Of a stretch of DNA of 64,000 bases, positions 63,940 through 64,000 are shown one piece after another; the first letter of the stretch is position 1, and every line of letters begins with the position of its first letter. The position numbers and the translations under genes were made by a program. The notes beneath the pieces are model-generated. The model searched no databases and was not told the DNA's origin. It saw only the letters and a list, made by a program, of their open reading frames with translations. Source of the stretch: Aerococcus sanguinicola (GTDB lineage Bacteria; Bacillota; Bacilli; Lactobacillales; Aerococcaceae). The stretch covers positions 1,488,001-1,552,000 of the forward strand of contig NZ_CP014160.1 of the NCBI RefSeq assembly GCF_001543145.1. Reading direction: 5' to 3'.

Positions 63940-64000
63940 ATGCACAAATTTAAAACAGCAGTCCTTGCCGTCTTGGCTCTCTTGACTCTGGGAGCTTGCG
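63940..64000 (+). CDS. Lipoprotein, N-terminal fragment
   Basis: Only the signal peptide is in the window: MHKFKTAVLAVLALLTLGAC, with the lipobox LGAC at the right edge. GATAGGAGTG precedes the ATG. The mature protein and its function lie beyond the window. Confidence 0.75.
   Translation, partial: MHKFKTAVLAVLALLTLGAC

Overview
This 64 kb window is chromosomal DNA from a low-GC Gram-positive bacterium of the order Lactobacillales. The 16S rRNA at 2901-4452 and the gene content fit the Aerococcaceae best, probably Aerococcus. That placement rests on recall of rRNA signatures and not on an alignment. The gene neighbourhoods (hit/ecsAB/prsA, yhaMNO, ytpR/murC, mutM/coaE/nrdR/dnaB/dnaI, amaP/DUF2273/asp23) are classic Bacilli synteny.

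Layout: 1-2500 holds a divergent exporter fragment, perR, proC and a membrane protein. 2500-9204 is a complete rRNA operon with three tandem promoters, 16S, tRNA-Ile, tRNA-Ala, 23S, 5S, twelve more tRNAs and a strong terminator. 9319-18568 has a TIM-barrel protein, an L,D-transpeptidase, a D-2-hydroxyacid dehydrogenase, xpt, queG-trmL, a class A PBP and a YheA-type protein. 19100-24130 is yhaO-yhaN-yhaM (nuclease, SMC-like ATPase, exoribonuclease). 24465-29037 has a LOG-family protein, a MetE-like methyltransferase, and the minus-strand hit-ytxH and prsA genes. 29227-37784 runs ecsAB, ccrZ, trmB, ytpR, a Q/R-rich protein, murC and galU. 38129-45748 carries a DUF924 gene, a nucleoid-associated protein, an ECF S component, an M3 peptidase and a four-gene folate operon (folC-folE-folB-folK). 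46016-55315 has an Asp23 protein, a MaoC-like gene, polA, and mutM-coaE-nrdR-dnaB-dnaI. 55922-64000 has the amaP/DUF2273/asp23 operon, T-box-controlled thrS, a SirTM sirtuin with a lipoate ligase, tag, and the start of a lipoprotein.

The most unusual content is intergenic. Three interacting repeat families occupy nearly every large gap. Family A units are about 115 nt. Each is a long, almost perfect hairpin whose stem sequence varies with compensation, while its feet (GGGTGTGA / GAACCCGACTA) and an internal loop (TGGAG / TGTGAAG) stay constant. They occur singly or in arrays of 2-3. Family B is a MITE-like fold-back element of 80-350 bp. Family C consists of short degenerate tandem arrays (about 40-55 bp period), four of the five adjoining family A.

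A units abut stop codons, and one supplies the last codons of galU. In two places family A lies inside a family B element at the same internal position. The coding DNA on the 5' side of A units (in unit orientation) shows a sharp shift of synonymous sites to A and C. This holds whichever strand the gene is on, and even when the gene runs the opposite way, where the shift appears as G and T. This coupling between a structured repeat and a local strand-asymmetric composition is the best candidate here for something undescribed.
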